The notes under the pieces are model-generated. The model saw only the letters and a program-made list of their open reading frames with translations. It did not search any database and was not told the origin of the DNA. The position numbers and the translations under genes are program-made. 64,000 nt of DNA from Mucilaginibacter jinjuensis (GTDB lineage: Bacteria; Bacteroidota; Bacteroidia; Sphingobacteriales; Sphingobacteriaceae), in the NCBI RefSeq assembly GCF_028596025.1, contig NZ_CP117167.1, positions 5,208,001 to 5,272,000 on the forward strand. The letters run 5' to 3'. Of the stretch, positions 41,936 through 51,504 are shown one piece after another (the stretch's first letter is position 1; each line of letters begins with the position of its first letter).

Positions 41936-42125
41936 TGAGTGAGTGAATTTTGAATGAGTGAGTCACTACACGGTGGCAAAAGTAAGGATTATTCAGAAGT
42001 TGGCTATCATTCACTCCCTCAAAACTCACTCATTCACTCATTGCTTAAAAGTGAATACCAATCATCATTAAAAATTTAAAGGTAGCAAGTTTCATTCACT
42101 CATTCACAACTCACTCCTTCACTCA
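41936..42125. repeat. GAGTGA/TCACTC-rich inverted repeat block
   Basis: GTGAGTGAGTGAATTTTGAA-type sequence (41936-41973) is mirrored by TCATTCACTC...ACTCACTCATTCACTCATTG (42008-42042) and again at 42091-42127, up to the tsaD stop. No gene was found. Related sequence occurs at 16798-16842. Confidence 0.6.
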
Positions 42126-42129
42126 TTGC

Positions 42130-43131
42130 TCAAAATGGCATTCTCGCCAATGGCGCAACCTGCTGACCAACAAATTCGCCTTGCAAAAACTTATAGTGGC
42201 CTGCAATGGCAATCATGGCGGCATTGTCGGTACAATATTGAAATGCAGGGATAAAGCTTTTCCAGTTATGCTTATCAGCCAGTTGTTGTATGCCTAAACG
42301 CAAGCCTGTATTGGCCGATACTCCACCTGCCAGGGCAATGTGTTTTACGCCATAAGCAATAGCAGCTTTCTCCAGTTTATTAAGTAAAATGGTTACAATC
42401 CGTTTTTCTACCGAAGCACAAATATCCGGCATATTCTCCTGAACAAAGTTGGGGTTCTTTATCTCGTTATCACGGATAAAATACAAGATCGAAGTCTTCA
42501 ACCCGCTAAAGCTGAAATCGTAATTTGGGATCTGCGGCTCTGGAAATTTAAAAGCGTCAGGATTACCCAAACGCGCATACTTATCAATAAGTGGTCCACC
42601 CGGGTAAGGTAAACCAAGCACTTTACTGGTCTTATCCAGCGCCTCGCCGGCGGCATCATCCTGGGTTTGCCCCACAATTTCCATATCGAAATAGTTTTTT
42701 ACTAAAACTATTTGTGTGTGGCCGCCCGAAACGGTCAAACATAAGAAGGGGAATTGGGGTTTATCATCAGCAATGAAATGAGCTAAAATATGGGCCTGCA
42801 TGTGGTTAATATCAATAAGCGGAATATTTTGAGCAAGGGCAAACGCCTTGGCAAAAGATACGCCTACTAATAATGACCCTAAAAGGCCTGGTCCGCGCGT
42901 AAAAGCTACTGCATCAATATCATTTTTGCTTACTTTTGCGTTTATTATAGCTTGTTGTACAGCAGGAATAATATTTTGTTGATGAACCCGCGAAGCAAGC
43001 TCAGGCACTACGCCGCCGTAAGCTTCGTGAATTGTTTGATTGGCAATAATATTGCTCAGCATTACGCCGTCTGCACAAATGGCGGCAGAGGTTTCATCGC
43101 AAGAAGATTCGATTCCTAATATTACAGGCAC
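42130..43131 (-). CDS. tsaD: tRNA N6-adenosine threonylcarbamoyltransferase
   Basis: TsaD transfers the threonylcarbamoyl group to A37 of ANN-reading tRNAs, with TsaB, TsaE and TsaC. The 333-residue protein starts LGIESSCDETSAAIC and has the metal-binding HMQAHILAHF near residue 108, SGGHTQIVLV near 133, and the ATP-site segments GEALDKTSKVLGL and ALAGGVSANTGLR. A TAACTTTG box on the minus strand (43149-43156) lies 17 bases before its ATG. It is divergent from tamB, and the two genes share the 60-bp gap. Confidence 0.96.
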   Translation of the reverse strand: MPVILGIESSCDETSAAICADGVMLSNIIANQTIHEAYGGVVPELASRVHQQNIIPAVQQAIINAKVSKNDIDAVAFTRGPGLLGSLLVGVSFAKAFALAQNIPLIDINHMQAHILAHFIADDKPQFPFLCLTVSGGHTQIVLVKNYFDMEIVGQTQDDAAGEALDKTSKVLGLPYPGGPLIDKYARLGNPDAFKFPEPQIPNYDFSFSGLKTSILYFIRDNEIKNPNFVQENMPDICASVEKRIVTILLNKLEKAAIAYGVKHIALAGGVSANTGLRLGIQQLADKHNWKSFIPAFQYCTDNAAMIAIAGHYKFLQGEFVGQQVAPLARMPF

Positions 43132-43191
43132 AGCAGTGTTTTAAAAGGCAAAGTTATTAAAAAAGTACTCAAAATAGCGATAAGTATAGTA

Positions 43192-46100
43192 TTGATCATT
43201 TTGTTGATGATCAGCATACTATTACTCATATTTCAATACAAACCGGTACAAACCTGGGCGGCACGCAAGGCTACGGCTTACCTGTCGAAAGAATTGCATA
43301 CCACGGTTGATATTAAGAGCTTATATATTAAGCCATTTTCATCTGTGGTGTTGGAAGACTTACTGGTTTTGGATAAACAACATGATACTCTTTTAAGTAC
43401 ATCTAAGCTTACGGTCGTTCTCAGCAAATTTTCGCTGTTTAACAGCATACCTGCCCGCACTATCAATTTTGACTCCATACGGTTGGATAATGGTAATGTG
43501 TATCTGAAAAAGTTAAAAGATAGCACAACCAACGTGCAGTTCATTATTGATTACTTTAATTCGGGCCCACCTGATACCACTAAAAAAGTAAGCAAGCCAT
43601 GGACGCTGAACTTCGGGCAAATCACGGTAAACAACCTGCACTTTCGCTATAAAAATCAACTGGATACTACCATTTTAAAAAACGAGGTAAACTTTGAGGA
43701 TATCGACGTAAGCAAATTCAGCGCTGTAATCCGCAATATGGATGTGCAAAACCACTTGTTCAAGGCTCGTTTATCGCATTTAACTTTAAAAGAAAAAAGT
43801 GGGTTCTATGTAAAAAGCCTGAGTGGTAATGCCACGGTTGATACCAACCAGATACTGGTACAAAACTTTTATATCGTAACCCCACACTCCCGCCTGAAGG
43901 ATTATTTCAGGATGAAATTTAAATCATTTAATGATTTCGACAACTTCGAAAATACGGTTTACATGGACGGTGACTTTAAGCAATCATTCATCTCATCGAA
44001 AGATGTGGCTTATTTTACCAGCTCGCTCGATAAAACCCAATTCGACCTGGGGGTTGATGGGCGCATTAAAGGCAAGGTAAACCACCTTACCGCTAAACAC
44101 TTAACCGTAACCGGTGGCCAGGCAACATACATCAGGGGCGATTTTAGTTTGAAAGGACTGCCCAACTGGGATAAAACCTACCTCAACTTGAAATTCGACC
44201 AGTTGGCGAGTAATAAAAAAGATCTTGATTATTTATTACGACGTTTTGCAGGCGACCCAAAATTTACCCTGCCCGATTTCCTGAGCAAATTTGGCAACAT
44301 TAACTTTAACGGCGAACTGAACGGTCTCTCAGACAATTTTATAACCAAGGGAACTTTCAAAACCCAGCTTGGTCGTTTCGACCCAGATGTGAGACTTACC
44401 TTTAACAAAGTGCCGGGCTATGTAGGTAAGGTTACCCTGTTTGATTTTGATTTGGGTAAGATGCTGGATATTGAATCTTTAGGCCGGTCATCACTTACTG
44501 CCAATATTGATGGCAGCGGCGATGACCTCAAGAACCTGAAGATTAAAACAGATGCAAAAATTGCCTATATTGATTTTAACAAATACCATTACAGCAACCT
44601 GGCAGTAAATGGTTCATTTATTAATAACCTCATTAATGGCAAGGTTAACATTAACGACCGTAATCTTAAGCTTAACCTGCAAGGCAGTGTAGATTTTAAA
44701 CCCAATTTGCCTGTTTACCAATTCGATGCTTCTATTGGTGATGCGAGGTTACATGCGCTTAAACTATTGGATGATACCATTACTTTAAGTACACAGATTA
44801 AAACCCGTTTCTCTGGCAACGATCTTAAAAACCTGCAAGGTACTGTGTTGCTTACCCCTATCCGTATTGTTGACCCAAGGCACAATTATTTAATTGACTC
44901 TATCAACCTTACTTCTATCGGTATTGGCGATGCTAGGGTAATTGCTTTAAGGTCTGATCTGGTTGATGGCAGCCTGAAAGGAAATTCAGATCTGGCTACC
45001 CTGCCATCCTATTTTAAAACTATTGTTAAGCAATATATTCCATCATTAAAAACATCAATTGTAAAACCTGGCCGGCAGGATTTTGAGTTCAGCCTTCAGC
45101 TAAAAAACCTCGACCCGGTTACGGCCATGTTTGCGCCAGATTTAAAAATACCCGAGCAGGGTACCTTCAACGGCAAGTTTAATTCGGAAACACATACGGC
45201 AACACTCAACGGGTATATTAAAACCTTTAAATATGGCAGTACTGTTTTCCACGATTTTATTATTGATGAAAACACCAACGATCAGTTTCTGGGTTTAAAC
45301 GTATCATTAAGCCGCGTTGATTTAACTGACAGCTTGTTTATTAAAAATATAACCGTTACCAATTTCCTGAAAAAGGACAGCCTTAATTTTAACATCAAGC
45401 TTTCTGATAAAGATGCAACAAATCAGTTGGACCTTTACGGCCTGGTACAGTTTGGGCGCGACACTACGGCCAAGTTAATGCTCTTACCATCAGACGTTGT
45501 TTTGGAGCATGAGAAATGGCGGTTGAGCGACCAGGTGCGTATCCGTTTTCTGGATGGCAAAACGCAGGTTTCGGGCTTCACTTTAACCAATGGTGAGCAA
45601 AAGGTAAATATTAACGGCTTTATTTCAGATAATCCCACCGATAAGCTGAAACTGGATTTCGACCATTTTAGCATGGCAACTTTCAACCAGCTTACAAAAG
45701 CCGGGGGTGTGCTGCTTAAAGGATCGATGAACGGGGATGTACAGTTTAGCTCTATCCTTAAAAACCCCGGCATTTCCGCCAATCTGGGTATAGATTCACT
45801 GAGCATGAATGGTACCCAGGTGGGAAATGTTAAAATTGAATCGACACTGGATAATGGCCGTAAAGAAGCGCTGGTTAATTTAAACATCATGAACCGCGGC
45901 CTGCAGACCATGAAAATTGATGGCGTTTATCATTTAGGTCAGGATCTTGATAACCTGGATTTCGATGTCAATATGAACCAGACCGAGGCCGTTATATTTG
46001 ATCCGTTTGTAAAAGGATTGGTATCGAACCTTAAGGGCACCATATCAACCAATCTCAAGCTAACGGGCACCCCAAGTAAACCTTCGCTTAATGGAGACAT

Positions 46101-47646
46101 TACATTGGCTAATACAGGTGTCACTGTTGATTACCTAAAAACTTCTTACATCATTAATGACAAGCTTACTGTAAAAAACAGTGTAATCGAGATTTCTGAC
46201 ATGAAACTGGCCGACACCCGTGGTGGTAAAGGAACAGCAAATGGAAAAGTTGACCTTACCAATTTATCCAATCCCGACATTGAGGTTGCTTTAAATGCCC
46301 AGAAATTATTAGCCCTTAATACCACTTTTAAAGACAACAAACTTTATTTCGGTAAAGCAATTGCAACCGGTAAATTCAATTTTAGCGGCCCGGTTGATAA
46401 TATGAAGATTGATATTAAAGCCAAAACGGAAGATAGTACGGTATTTAATATCCCCCTCAATACTTCGTTAACAGCAGGTGATTATGATTTTATACGCTTT
46501 GTAAGCCATAAAGACTCGGCTAAGGTTGTGCCAACAGTAAATGCGTTTAACGGTGTGACACTTAATTTCGACCTTACGGTTGATGAGAAAACCCTGGTGG
46601 TAATCGGAACCGATTACGGGCAACTGCAAGGCCGCGGTACTACCAATAACCTGCAATTGAATATTAACAGCCTGGGCGATTTCCAGATGTTTGGTGACTT
46701 CCTGATCTCATCGGGTAAGTTTGAGTTTACAGCCAAGAATTTCATCAGTAAGGTATTCCAGGTAAACCAGGGTGGTACTATACGATGGACGGGCGACCCA
46801 AGCAATGCAGATATTAATATGCAGGCCATTTATGAGGTACGTACCGACATATCTAACCTCTACTCGGCAGCAGGGCAGCAATCACCACGCGGTCAGCTAC
46901 AGGAGCTTGTACAAGCCCAATTGATATTAACTAAAACGCTGGCGGCACCAAATATCGATTTCGACTTTAACTTTCCTACTGACCCTTCTGTTAAAGATGA
47001 TCTGGGGACTTATTTAACAGATTATAATAACCGCAGCCAGCAGGCCTTGAGCTTAATTGTACGCCGTCAGTTTGCATCGGGCTATGGTAACAACATTGGC
47101 GACCAGGTTAAACAAACTGCCCAGGATGCCGTGAGCGAGTTTGCTTTTAACAAATTAAACAACATTATTTCGCAATCGAATATTAAGAACCTGGATATTA
47201 ACTTCCGTTCGGCAAGTGATGCAAGTGCCTCTTTACATTTGTTTAAAGACAGGTTGTTACTAAACGGGAGCCTTTACAATACCAATGCAAACAGTACTTT
47301 ATTTGGCAATACAGGCAACACTCAAACGCTGTTTAATTCGAACCTTAACAGCTTCACCAAAGATTTTGAGGCCGATTACCTGATACGCCCGGACGGCCGC
47401 CTGCGCGCGCGTTACTCTTACCGGGTACTCAATAGTACCACGCTAAACAGTATCAGCAATTTGGATGTACAATATGTAAACGGAGTGGGTTTAATTTACC
47501 AACGCGATTTTGATACGTTTGGTGAGTTTTTGAGAAGTATATTCTCGAGGCGTAAACGCACCGGCAGCAATTCAAACAATACTGCAACTCCTGCCGGTAC
47601 GGATAATGATGCTTCAGACAAACCTGAAGAAGAAAAACACGATTAG
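43192..47646 (+). CDS. TamB-like translocation/assembly protein
   Basis: This protein of about 1484 residues is anchored in the inner membrane by an N-terminal helix (MIILLMISILLLIFQ). It spans the periplasm with a long beta-taco and helps outer-membrane assembly or lipid transport. The C-terminal TamB/DUF490 domain is recognisable by GDFQMFGDFLISSGKFEFTAKNFISK and the repeated NIGDQVKQTAQDAV region. It lacks a TamA neighbour. The start is odd: upstream of the TTG at 43192 the frame stays open back to 43120 and encodes a plausible KGKVIKKVLKIAISIVL extension. It contains no ATG, GTG or TTG, so either TTG or a rare ATT is used. Confidence 0.9.
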   Translation: MIILLMISILLLIFQYKPVQTWAARKATAYLSKELHTTVDIKSLYIKPFSSVVLEDLLVLDKQHDTLLSTSKLTVVLSKFSLFNSIPARTINFDSIRLDNGNVYLKKLKDSTTNVQFIIDYFNSGPPDTTKKVSKPWTLNFGQITVNNLHFRYKNQLDTTILKNEVNFEDIDVSKFSAVIRNMDVQNHLFKARLSHLTLKEKSGFYVKSLSGNATVDTNQILVQNFYIVTPHSRLKDYFRMKFKSFNDFDNFENTVYMDGDFKQSFISSKDVAYFTSSLDKTQFDLGVDGRIKGKVNHLTAKHLTVTGGQATYIRGDFSLKGLPNWDKTYLNLKFDQLASNKKDLDYLLRRFAGDPKFTLPDFLSKFGNINFNGELNGLSDNFITKGTFKTQLGRFDPDVRLTFNKVPGYVGKVTLFDFDLGKMLDIESLGRSSLTANIDGSGDDLKNLKIKTDAKIAYIDFNKYHYSNLAVNGSFINNLINGKVNINDRNLKLNLQGSVDFKPNLPVYQFDASIGDARLHALKLLDDTITLSTQIKTRFSGNDLKNLQGTVLLTPIRIVDPRHNYLIDSINLTSIGIGDARVIALRSDLVDGSLKGNSDLATLPSYFKTIVKQYIPSLKTSIVKPGRQDFEFSLQLKNLDPVTAMFAPDLKIPEQGTFNGKFNSETHTATLNGYIKTFKYGSTVFHDFIIDENTNDQFLGLNVSLSRVDLTDSLFIKNITVTNFLKKDSLNFNIKLSDKDATNQLDLYGLVQFGRDTTAKLMLLPSDVVLEHEKWRLSDQVRIRFLDGKTQVSGFTLTNGEQKVNINGFISDNPTDKLKLDFDHFSMATFNQLTKAGGVLLKGSMNGDVQFSSILKNPGISANLGIDSLSMNGTQVGNVKIESTLDNGRKEALVNLNIMNRGLQTMKIDGVYHLGQDLDNLDFDVNMNQTEAVIFDPFVKGLVSNLKGTISTNLKLTGTPSKPSLNGDITLANTGVTVDYLKTSYIINDKLTVKNSVIEISDMKLADTRGGKGTANGKVDLTNLSNPDIEVALNAQKLLALNTTFKDNKLYFGKAIATGKFNFSGPVDNMKIDIKAKTEDSTVFNIPLNTSLTAGDYDFIRFVSHKDSAKVVPTVNAFNGVTLNFDLTVDEKTLVVIGTDYGQLQGRGTTNNLQLNINSLGDFQMFGDFLISSGKFEFTAKNFISKVFQVNQGGTIRWTGDPSNADINMQAIYEVRTDISNLYSAAGQQSPRGQLQELVQAQLILTKTLAAPNIDFDFNFPTDPSVKDDLGTYLTDYNNRSQQALSLIVRRQFASGYGNNIGDQVKQTAQDAVSEFAFNKLNNIISQSNIKNLDINFRSASDASASLHLFKDRLLLNGSLYNTNANSTLFGNTGNTQTLFNSNLNSFTKDFEADYLIRPDGRLRARYSYRVLNSTTLNSISNLDVQYVNGVGLIYQRDFDTFGEFLRSIFSRRKRTGSNSNNTATPAGTDNDASDKPEEEKHD

Positions 47647-48848
47647 TGGTTCAACAAAATGGTATGATCCATCCTGTCGCGTTTGGTTCTCAGATACGAT
47701 TCGTTATGCGGGTTTGGTGCAATTTCGATAGGCAACGTTTCAACAACCTCCAAACCATAGCCAACCAAACCAGCACGCTTTTTAGGATTGTTGCTCAATA
47801 AACGCATTTTAGAAATACCTAAATCGCGCAGTATCTGTGCCCCAATACCATAATCACGTTGATCCATTGGAAAACCCAATTGCAGGTTGGCATCAACGGT
47901 ATCAAAACCATTTTCCTGTAGTTGGTAAGCTTTCAGCTTGTTAACCAGGCCTATACCGCGGCCTTCCTGGTTCATGTAAACAATTACACCTTTGCCTTCT
48001 TTCTGGATAATTTCCATCGCTTTGTGCAACTGTGGCCCACAATCGCAACGGCACGAGCCAAAGATATCGCCGGTAACGCACGAGCTATGCACACGTACTA
48101 AAATAGGTTCTCCCGGTTCCCAGCTGCCTTTAATTAAGGCAATATGGTTTTCGTTAGTATCGATCTGCGTATAGGCAATCATATCAAAATCGCCCCATTG
48201 GGTAGGCATTTTTACTGAAACCTCTTTACGGATAGATGACTCGGTATTTAAGCGATATTCGATCAGATCTTTGATCGAGATAATTTTAAGATCGAATTTC
48301 TTAGCAATCTCCAGTAATTCTGGCAAACGCGCCATTTCACCGGCTTCGTCCATAATTTCGCAAATTACACCTGCCGGTTCAAAGCCTGCTAAAACGGCCA
48401 GATCAACAGCCGCCTCAGTATGGCCTGCACGGCGCAATACGCCGCCATCTTTAGCAATCAACGGAAATATATGACCCGGGCGACCTAACTCTTCGGGTTG
48501 AATAGCCGGGTTAATTAAGGCCAGTGTGGTTTTAGAACGATCTGTTGCCGAAATGCCTGTGGTACAACCGTAACCCAGCAAATCAACAGAAACGGTAAAA
48601 TTAGTTTCGTGCGATGTGGTATTTCTGTTCACCATCGGGTGCAGATCTAATTCTTTAGCGCGCTGAACGGTGATTGGTGCGCAAACTAAGCCACGGCCGT
48701 GGGTAACCATAAAATTAATGGTTTCGGGGGTAGCGTTACGTGCAGCTGTTAAAAAGTCGCCCTCATTTTCGCGATCTTCATCGTCAACTACTATAATTGT
48801 TTTGCCGGCTTTAATGGCTTCAATAGCTTCAGGAATGGTATTAAGCAT
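47643..48848 (-). CDS. ribBA: Bifunctional DHBP synthase / GTP cyclohydrolase II
   Basis: RibBA makes the two riboflavin precursors: 3,4-dihydroxy-2-butanone 4-phosphate from ribulose 5-phosphate, and a pyrimidine from GTP. The first half has DDEDRENEGDFLTAA near residue 22 and GHTEAAVDLAVLAG near 140. The second half has RVHSSCVTGDIFGSCRCDCGPQL (zinc cysteines) near 250 and GRGIGLVNKLKAYQLQ near 300. The ATG at 48848 (MLNTIPEAIEAI) was chosen over the longer frame start. Its stop overlaps the tamB stop by 4 bp on the other strand. Confidence 0.95.
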   Translation of the reverse strand: MLNTIPEAIEAIKAGKTIIVVDDEDRENEGDFLTAARNATPETINFMVTHGRGLVCAPITVQRAKELDLHPMVNRNTTSHETNFTVSVDLLGYGCTTGISATDRSKTTLALINPAIQPEELGRPGHIFPLIAKDGGVLRRAGHTEAAVDLAVLAGFEPAGVICEIMDEAGEMARLPELLEIAKKFDLKIISIKDLIEYRLNTESSIRKEVSVKMPTQWGDFDMIAYTQIDTNENHIALIKGSWEPGEPILVRVHSSCVTGDIFGSCRCDCGPQLHKAMEIIQKEGKGVIVYMNQEGRGIGLVNKLKAYQLQENGFDTVDANLQLGFPMDQRDYGIGAQILRDLGISKMRLLSNNPKKRAGLVGYGLEVVETLPIEIAPNPHNESYLRTKRDRMDHTILLNH

Positions 48849-48950
48849 ACTATTTAAATCTTTACTAGGGTTATACAAAAGCCCTGTGTTATACAAACTT
48901 ACTTCAAATTGTGTTACAGCACGTCTGCACTGTGTAAAATGAATACGTAG

Positions 48951-50369
48951 CTAAGCGGCTTTTCGTTTAAATACCTTGTTAAAAAATTTCTTGTACGAGT
49001 CCATATCAAACAATACAGAATCGGTAGCTGCCTTATATGATAAAAACATACCTATTGGTGTAAGCACCGCAATGGCTATCCACATACCAATAGCCGGAGA
49101 AAGGCTACCTTCCTTAACAGACTTTTCGCCTATGGTTGAGATAATATAATAGATGAGGAAAAATATTACTGCCACTACCACCGGCAAACCAAGGCCGCCT
49201 TTACGGATAATAGCCCCCAGCGGCGCACCTATAAGAAATAAAGCTAAACAGGCTGCCGATAAGGTGAACTTTTTCTGATACTCGATTATAGATTTACGAA
49301 TATCTTTCGAAACCTCCTTATATCTGTCGTTACGGCCCTTAACCAGATCCTTAATGGATCGTGCTTCGTTAGCTGCATTATTTACCACAGATAATTTCGC
49401 GTAAATATCCATCTTCTTTAAATAGTCAGGGTTTACAGGCTCGTAGGTTTTGCCTTTTACCGGCTTGTGCGAAAAGTTAAAATATTTATAATAGGCCGAC
49501 ATGAGCCTGAAGTTTGAACGTAACCCACTATCGACCGCGTTTTGAGTCGAATCTCTGAAAAACCGTAATTGTTTAAGGTTCATCATTTGATAAGCCCGCG
49601 AAAATTCGCTCTCGTTAGTGCGTTTTAACTTAAAGCCCGACAGATCAAACTTCTGTTCTGTTTGTTCAAACCTAAAACGGGTAAAACGCTGGCGTGCATT
49701 GCCGTTGTCGCCTGCCGACTCCTCATACCGGATACCATCTTTTAGTTTCAATACCAAATATTGGTCGTTAGGCGTACGATACATTACCCCTTGTTTAGCA
49801 AAAAGCACACTATTGTTGTTCTGCGCGGCATTTCGCTCATAGATCATAACGCCATGCAGGGTTTGTCCATCTTCACCCTTATGATCTACACGAATAGAAT
49901 ATCCGGGGAAACTGTTATTGAAAACGCCTTCTTTAATTAAGAAACCTGATTTTTGCTGGCGTGCATCCCATAAAAGCGAATAATATTTAAGGTTAGCAAC
50001 CGGCAGCATATAATCCGAGAAAATAAAGGCTGATACGGCCAGGATGGTTACCACAATAATCATGGGGTACATGGCACGGCGCAGAGAGATTCCTGCTGAT
50101 TTAATAGCCACCAGCTCATAGTTTTCGCCAAGGCTACCATACGTCATGATGGAAGATAGCAGTACCGATAAAGGCAGCGCCATAGCCACATTGGTAGCCG
50201 ATGCATACATCATCAGCTCTAAAATTATATACCACTCAAATCCTTTGCCTATCAGGTCGTCGATGTATTTAAATAAAAATAGCATCAGCAACACAAACAT
50301 TACGATGAAAAAGGTAACGATAAAAGGCCGGATGAAGGACTTAAGTATTAACAGGTGTATCTTCTTCAC
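48951..50369 (-). CDS. LptF/LptG family permease
   Basis: This 472-residue permease is one half of the LptFG pair that extracts lipopolysaccharide from the inner membrane. It starts with GTG, reading as MKKIHLLILKSFIRPFIVTFFIVMFVLLMLF. Three N-terminal helices lead to a beta-jellyroll domain, and three helices close it (ACLALFLIGAPLGAIIRKGGLGLP and the following two). The GxxxRKGGLG motif is typical. The partner is not adjacent, as in other Bacteroidota. A TAAATTTG box lies on the minus strand 4 bases before the GTG. Confidence 0.92.
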   Translation of the reverse strand: MKKIHLLILKSFIRPFIVTFFIVMFVLLMLFLFKYIDDLIGKGFEWYIILELMMYASATNVAMALPLSVLLSSIMTYGSLGENYELVAIKSAGISLRRAMYPMIIVVTILAVSAFIFSDYMLPVANLKYYSLLWDARQQKSGFLIKEGVFNNSFPGYSIRVDHKGEDGQTLHGVMIYERNAAQNNNSVLFAKQGVMYRTPNDQYLVLKLKDGIRYEESAGDNGNARQRFTRFRFEQTEQKFDLSGFKLKRTNESEFSRAYQMMNLKQLRFFRDSTQNAVDSGLRSNFRLMSAYYKYFNFSHKPVKGKTYEPVNPDYLKKMDIYAKLSVVNNAANEARSIKDLVKGRNDRYKEVSKDIRKSIIEYQKKFTLSAACLALFLIGAPLGAIIRKGGLGLPVVVAVIFFLIYYIISTIGEKSVKEGSLSPAIGMWIAIAVLTPIGMFLSYKAATDSVLFDMDSYKKFFNKVFKRKAA

Positions 50370-50373
50370 AATG

Positions 50374-50381
50374 CAAATTTA
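50374..50381 (-). promoter_or_regulatory. -7 box abutting the LptF/G permease GTG start
   Basis: TAAATTTG on the minus strand ends 4 bases before the GTG at 50369 and matches TAnnTTTG. It suggests a leaderless transcript and supports the GTG start. Confidence 0.5.
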
Positions 50382-50399
50382 GCGAATTTTTGGTTGCCC

Positions 50400-50780
50400 T
50401 TAAGCACCCAACACGCTAATAAGATAGTCGATCTGGTTATCCCATATCAGCTTGCGCTCGGCAATGGCATCCTCGGTAGCAAAATCGGTAATGGCTAAAG
50501 CCACATCATTGGTCAGTTCATCCTGCACCACTTCCATTTCGAAGTAAAACTGCGGGTCGTCATCAATCCACTTAAACCTTACCAGTTTATTCTCTTTATT
50601 GAGCAGCATTTTGGCCTTTTGCTCCTCATCATCCCAGGTAAAAGTATAAATTTGATCGCGCACAGTTACACTATCAGCAAACCATTGCATTAGCCCGTTA
50701 GCCTCACTAATAAAACTATAAAGTATTCGGGGTGACGATCTTATCTCATACTCTATATGAAATTTCTTCTTCTCAGACAT
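50400..50780 (-). CDS. START-like / SRPBCC domain protein
   Basis: This 126-residue protein, MSEKKKFHIEYEIRSSPRILYSFIS, fits the Bacteroidota START-like domain family. That family shares the helix-grip fold of AHSA1 and START domains and may bind a hydrophobic ligand. SEANGLMQWFADSV is the lid helix, and FTWDDEEQKAKML and ERKLIWDNQIDYLI close the fold. No ligand is known. It sits next to the LptF/G permease gene in many members of the phylum, which is why a lipid-related role has been suspected. Confidence 0.85.
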   Translation of the reverse strand: MSEKKKFHIEYEIRSSPRILYSFISEANGLMQWFADSVTVRDQIYTFTWDDEEQKAKMLLNKENKLVRFKWIDDDPQFYFEMEVVQDELTNDVALAITDFATEDAIAERKLIWDNQIDYLISVLGA

Positions 50781-50934
50781 AAGCGGGGCAGTAGTTTAAA
50801 ATTGCTTAGGGGATAAATTTGAACATTTTTTCTAAAGAAAAGTATTTTCTGCTATATTTGCAAACCTTTTTAAGAAAGGGGGCACAGTTGAACAATTAAT
50901 TATCAACATATTGGCCCCTGATACTTAAAAGCAC

Positions 50935-51023
50935 GGCGGGGTAGCTCAGATGGTTAGAGCGTAGGATTCATATCCGCCTACCGGCGGACGGAAGTCCTTA
51001 GAACGTTGTTCTAAAATAAATAT
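50935..51023 (+). repeat. Tandem tRNA-Met-like repeat 1 (5' tRNA half plus two hairpins)
   Basis: This 89-bp unit begins with the same first 42 bases as the intact tRNA-Met at 51113, up to the anticodon loop (ATTCATA). The rest is replaced by TCCGCCTACCGGCGGACGG, a palindrome. It is followed by TTAGAAC-GTT-GTTCTAA, a perfect 7-bp hairpin. It cannot form a normal anticodon stem or T-arm. It repeats almost exactly as unit 2. Confidence 0.8.
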
Positions 51024-51112
51024 GGCGGGGTAGCTCAGATGGTTAGAGCGTAGGATTCATATCCGCCTACCGGCGGACGGCAGTCCTTAGAACGTTGTTC
51101 TAAAATAAATAT
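51024..51112 (+). repeat. Tandem tRNA-Met-like repeat 2
   Basis: Identical in length (89 bp) to unit 1 and differing by one base (GGCAG instead of GGAAG), this copy runs directly into the intact tRNA. It again has a 5' tRNA half, the palindrome and the 7-bp hairpin. Sequence identity indicates a recent duplication or ongoing homogenisation. Confidence 0.8.
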
Positions 51113-51186
51113 GGCGGGGTAGCTCAGATGGTTAGAGCGTAGGATTCATAACCCTAAGGTCGGCAGTTCGATCCTGCTCCCCGCTA
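51113..51186 (+). tRNA. tRNA-Met (anticodon CAT), elongator-type
   Basis: The 74-base sequence folds as a tRNA. The acceptor stem is GGCGGGG with CCCCGCT (G-T closing pair), the D-arm starts GCTC, and the anticodon loop is TTCATAA with CAT. The variable loop is AGGTC, the T-arm GGCAG-TTCGATC-CTGCT, and the discriminator A. The 31-39 pair is A-C, a mismatch. CCA is not encoded. It is elongator-like, since the G1-U72 acceptor end differs from the usual initiator. It is followed by a terminator at 51196. Confidence 0.92.
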
Positions 51187-51195
51187 CTTTGGCAG

Positions 51196-51219
51196 AAAGC
51201 CACTCGAAAGAGTGGCTTT
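51196..51219 (+). terminator. Terminator after tRNA-Met
   Basis: AAAGCCACTC (51196-51205) and GAGTGGCTTT (51210-51219) pair around GAAA, followed by TCTTGTTT. A mutated copy of this hairpin (CTACTC in place of CCACTC) follows the first decayed tRNA copy at about 51568-51591. Confidence 0.8.
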
Positions 51220-51237
51220 TCTTGTTTATATTACGGT

Positions 51238-51504
51238 ATGTTTACTGTCTATGTGCTCTTTTCCCCAAAATATAACCAAATCTATATCGGCTATACATCC
51301 GATTTAAACAATCGCTTTCTTTCACACAACGAGCTGGCAACTAAAGGATACACCATCAGATACCGGCCGTGGGTAATGGCTTATACCGAAGAATTTAAAA
51401 CAAAATCAGATGCGATGAAACGGGAAAAGCAATTAAAAAATGCTACGGGACGAAATTTTATATGGAATCTGATTCACGAAAAATTTGATAGCTCAAATAA
51501 TTAG
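51238..51504 (+). CDS. GIY-YIG domain protein (small nuclease family)
   Basis: This 88-residue protein has the GIY-YIG fold signature: MFTVYVLFSPKYNQIYIGYTSDL, where VYV and YIG form the two strands, and the basic residues LNNRFLSHN follow. The helix with the conserved Glu is DAMKREKQLKN. Small stand-alone members of this kind occur beside tRNA and rRNA genes in Bacteroidota, with no established target. The last codons (AAATTTGATAGCTCAAATAA) are the degenerate 5' half of the next tRNA-like copy, so the stop codon belongs to that copy. Confidence 0.82.
   Translation: MFTVYVLFSPKYNQIYIGYTSDLNNRFLSHNELATKGYTIRYRPWVMAYTEEFKTKSDAMKREKQLKNATGRNFIWNLIHEKFDSSNN

Noticed and set aside
43278..46829. 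Several open frames on the strand opposite the TamB-like gene.
   Set aside because: They follow the codon rhythm of the TamB-like gene and lack any family motif.
50935..51186. Three functional tRNA-Met genes in tandem.
   Set aside because: Only the third copy has a complete anticodon stem, T-arm and acceptor stem; the first two lack them.
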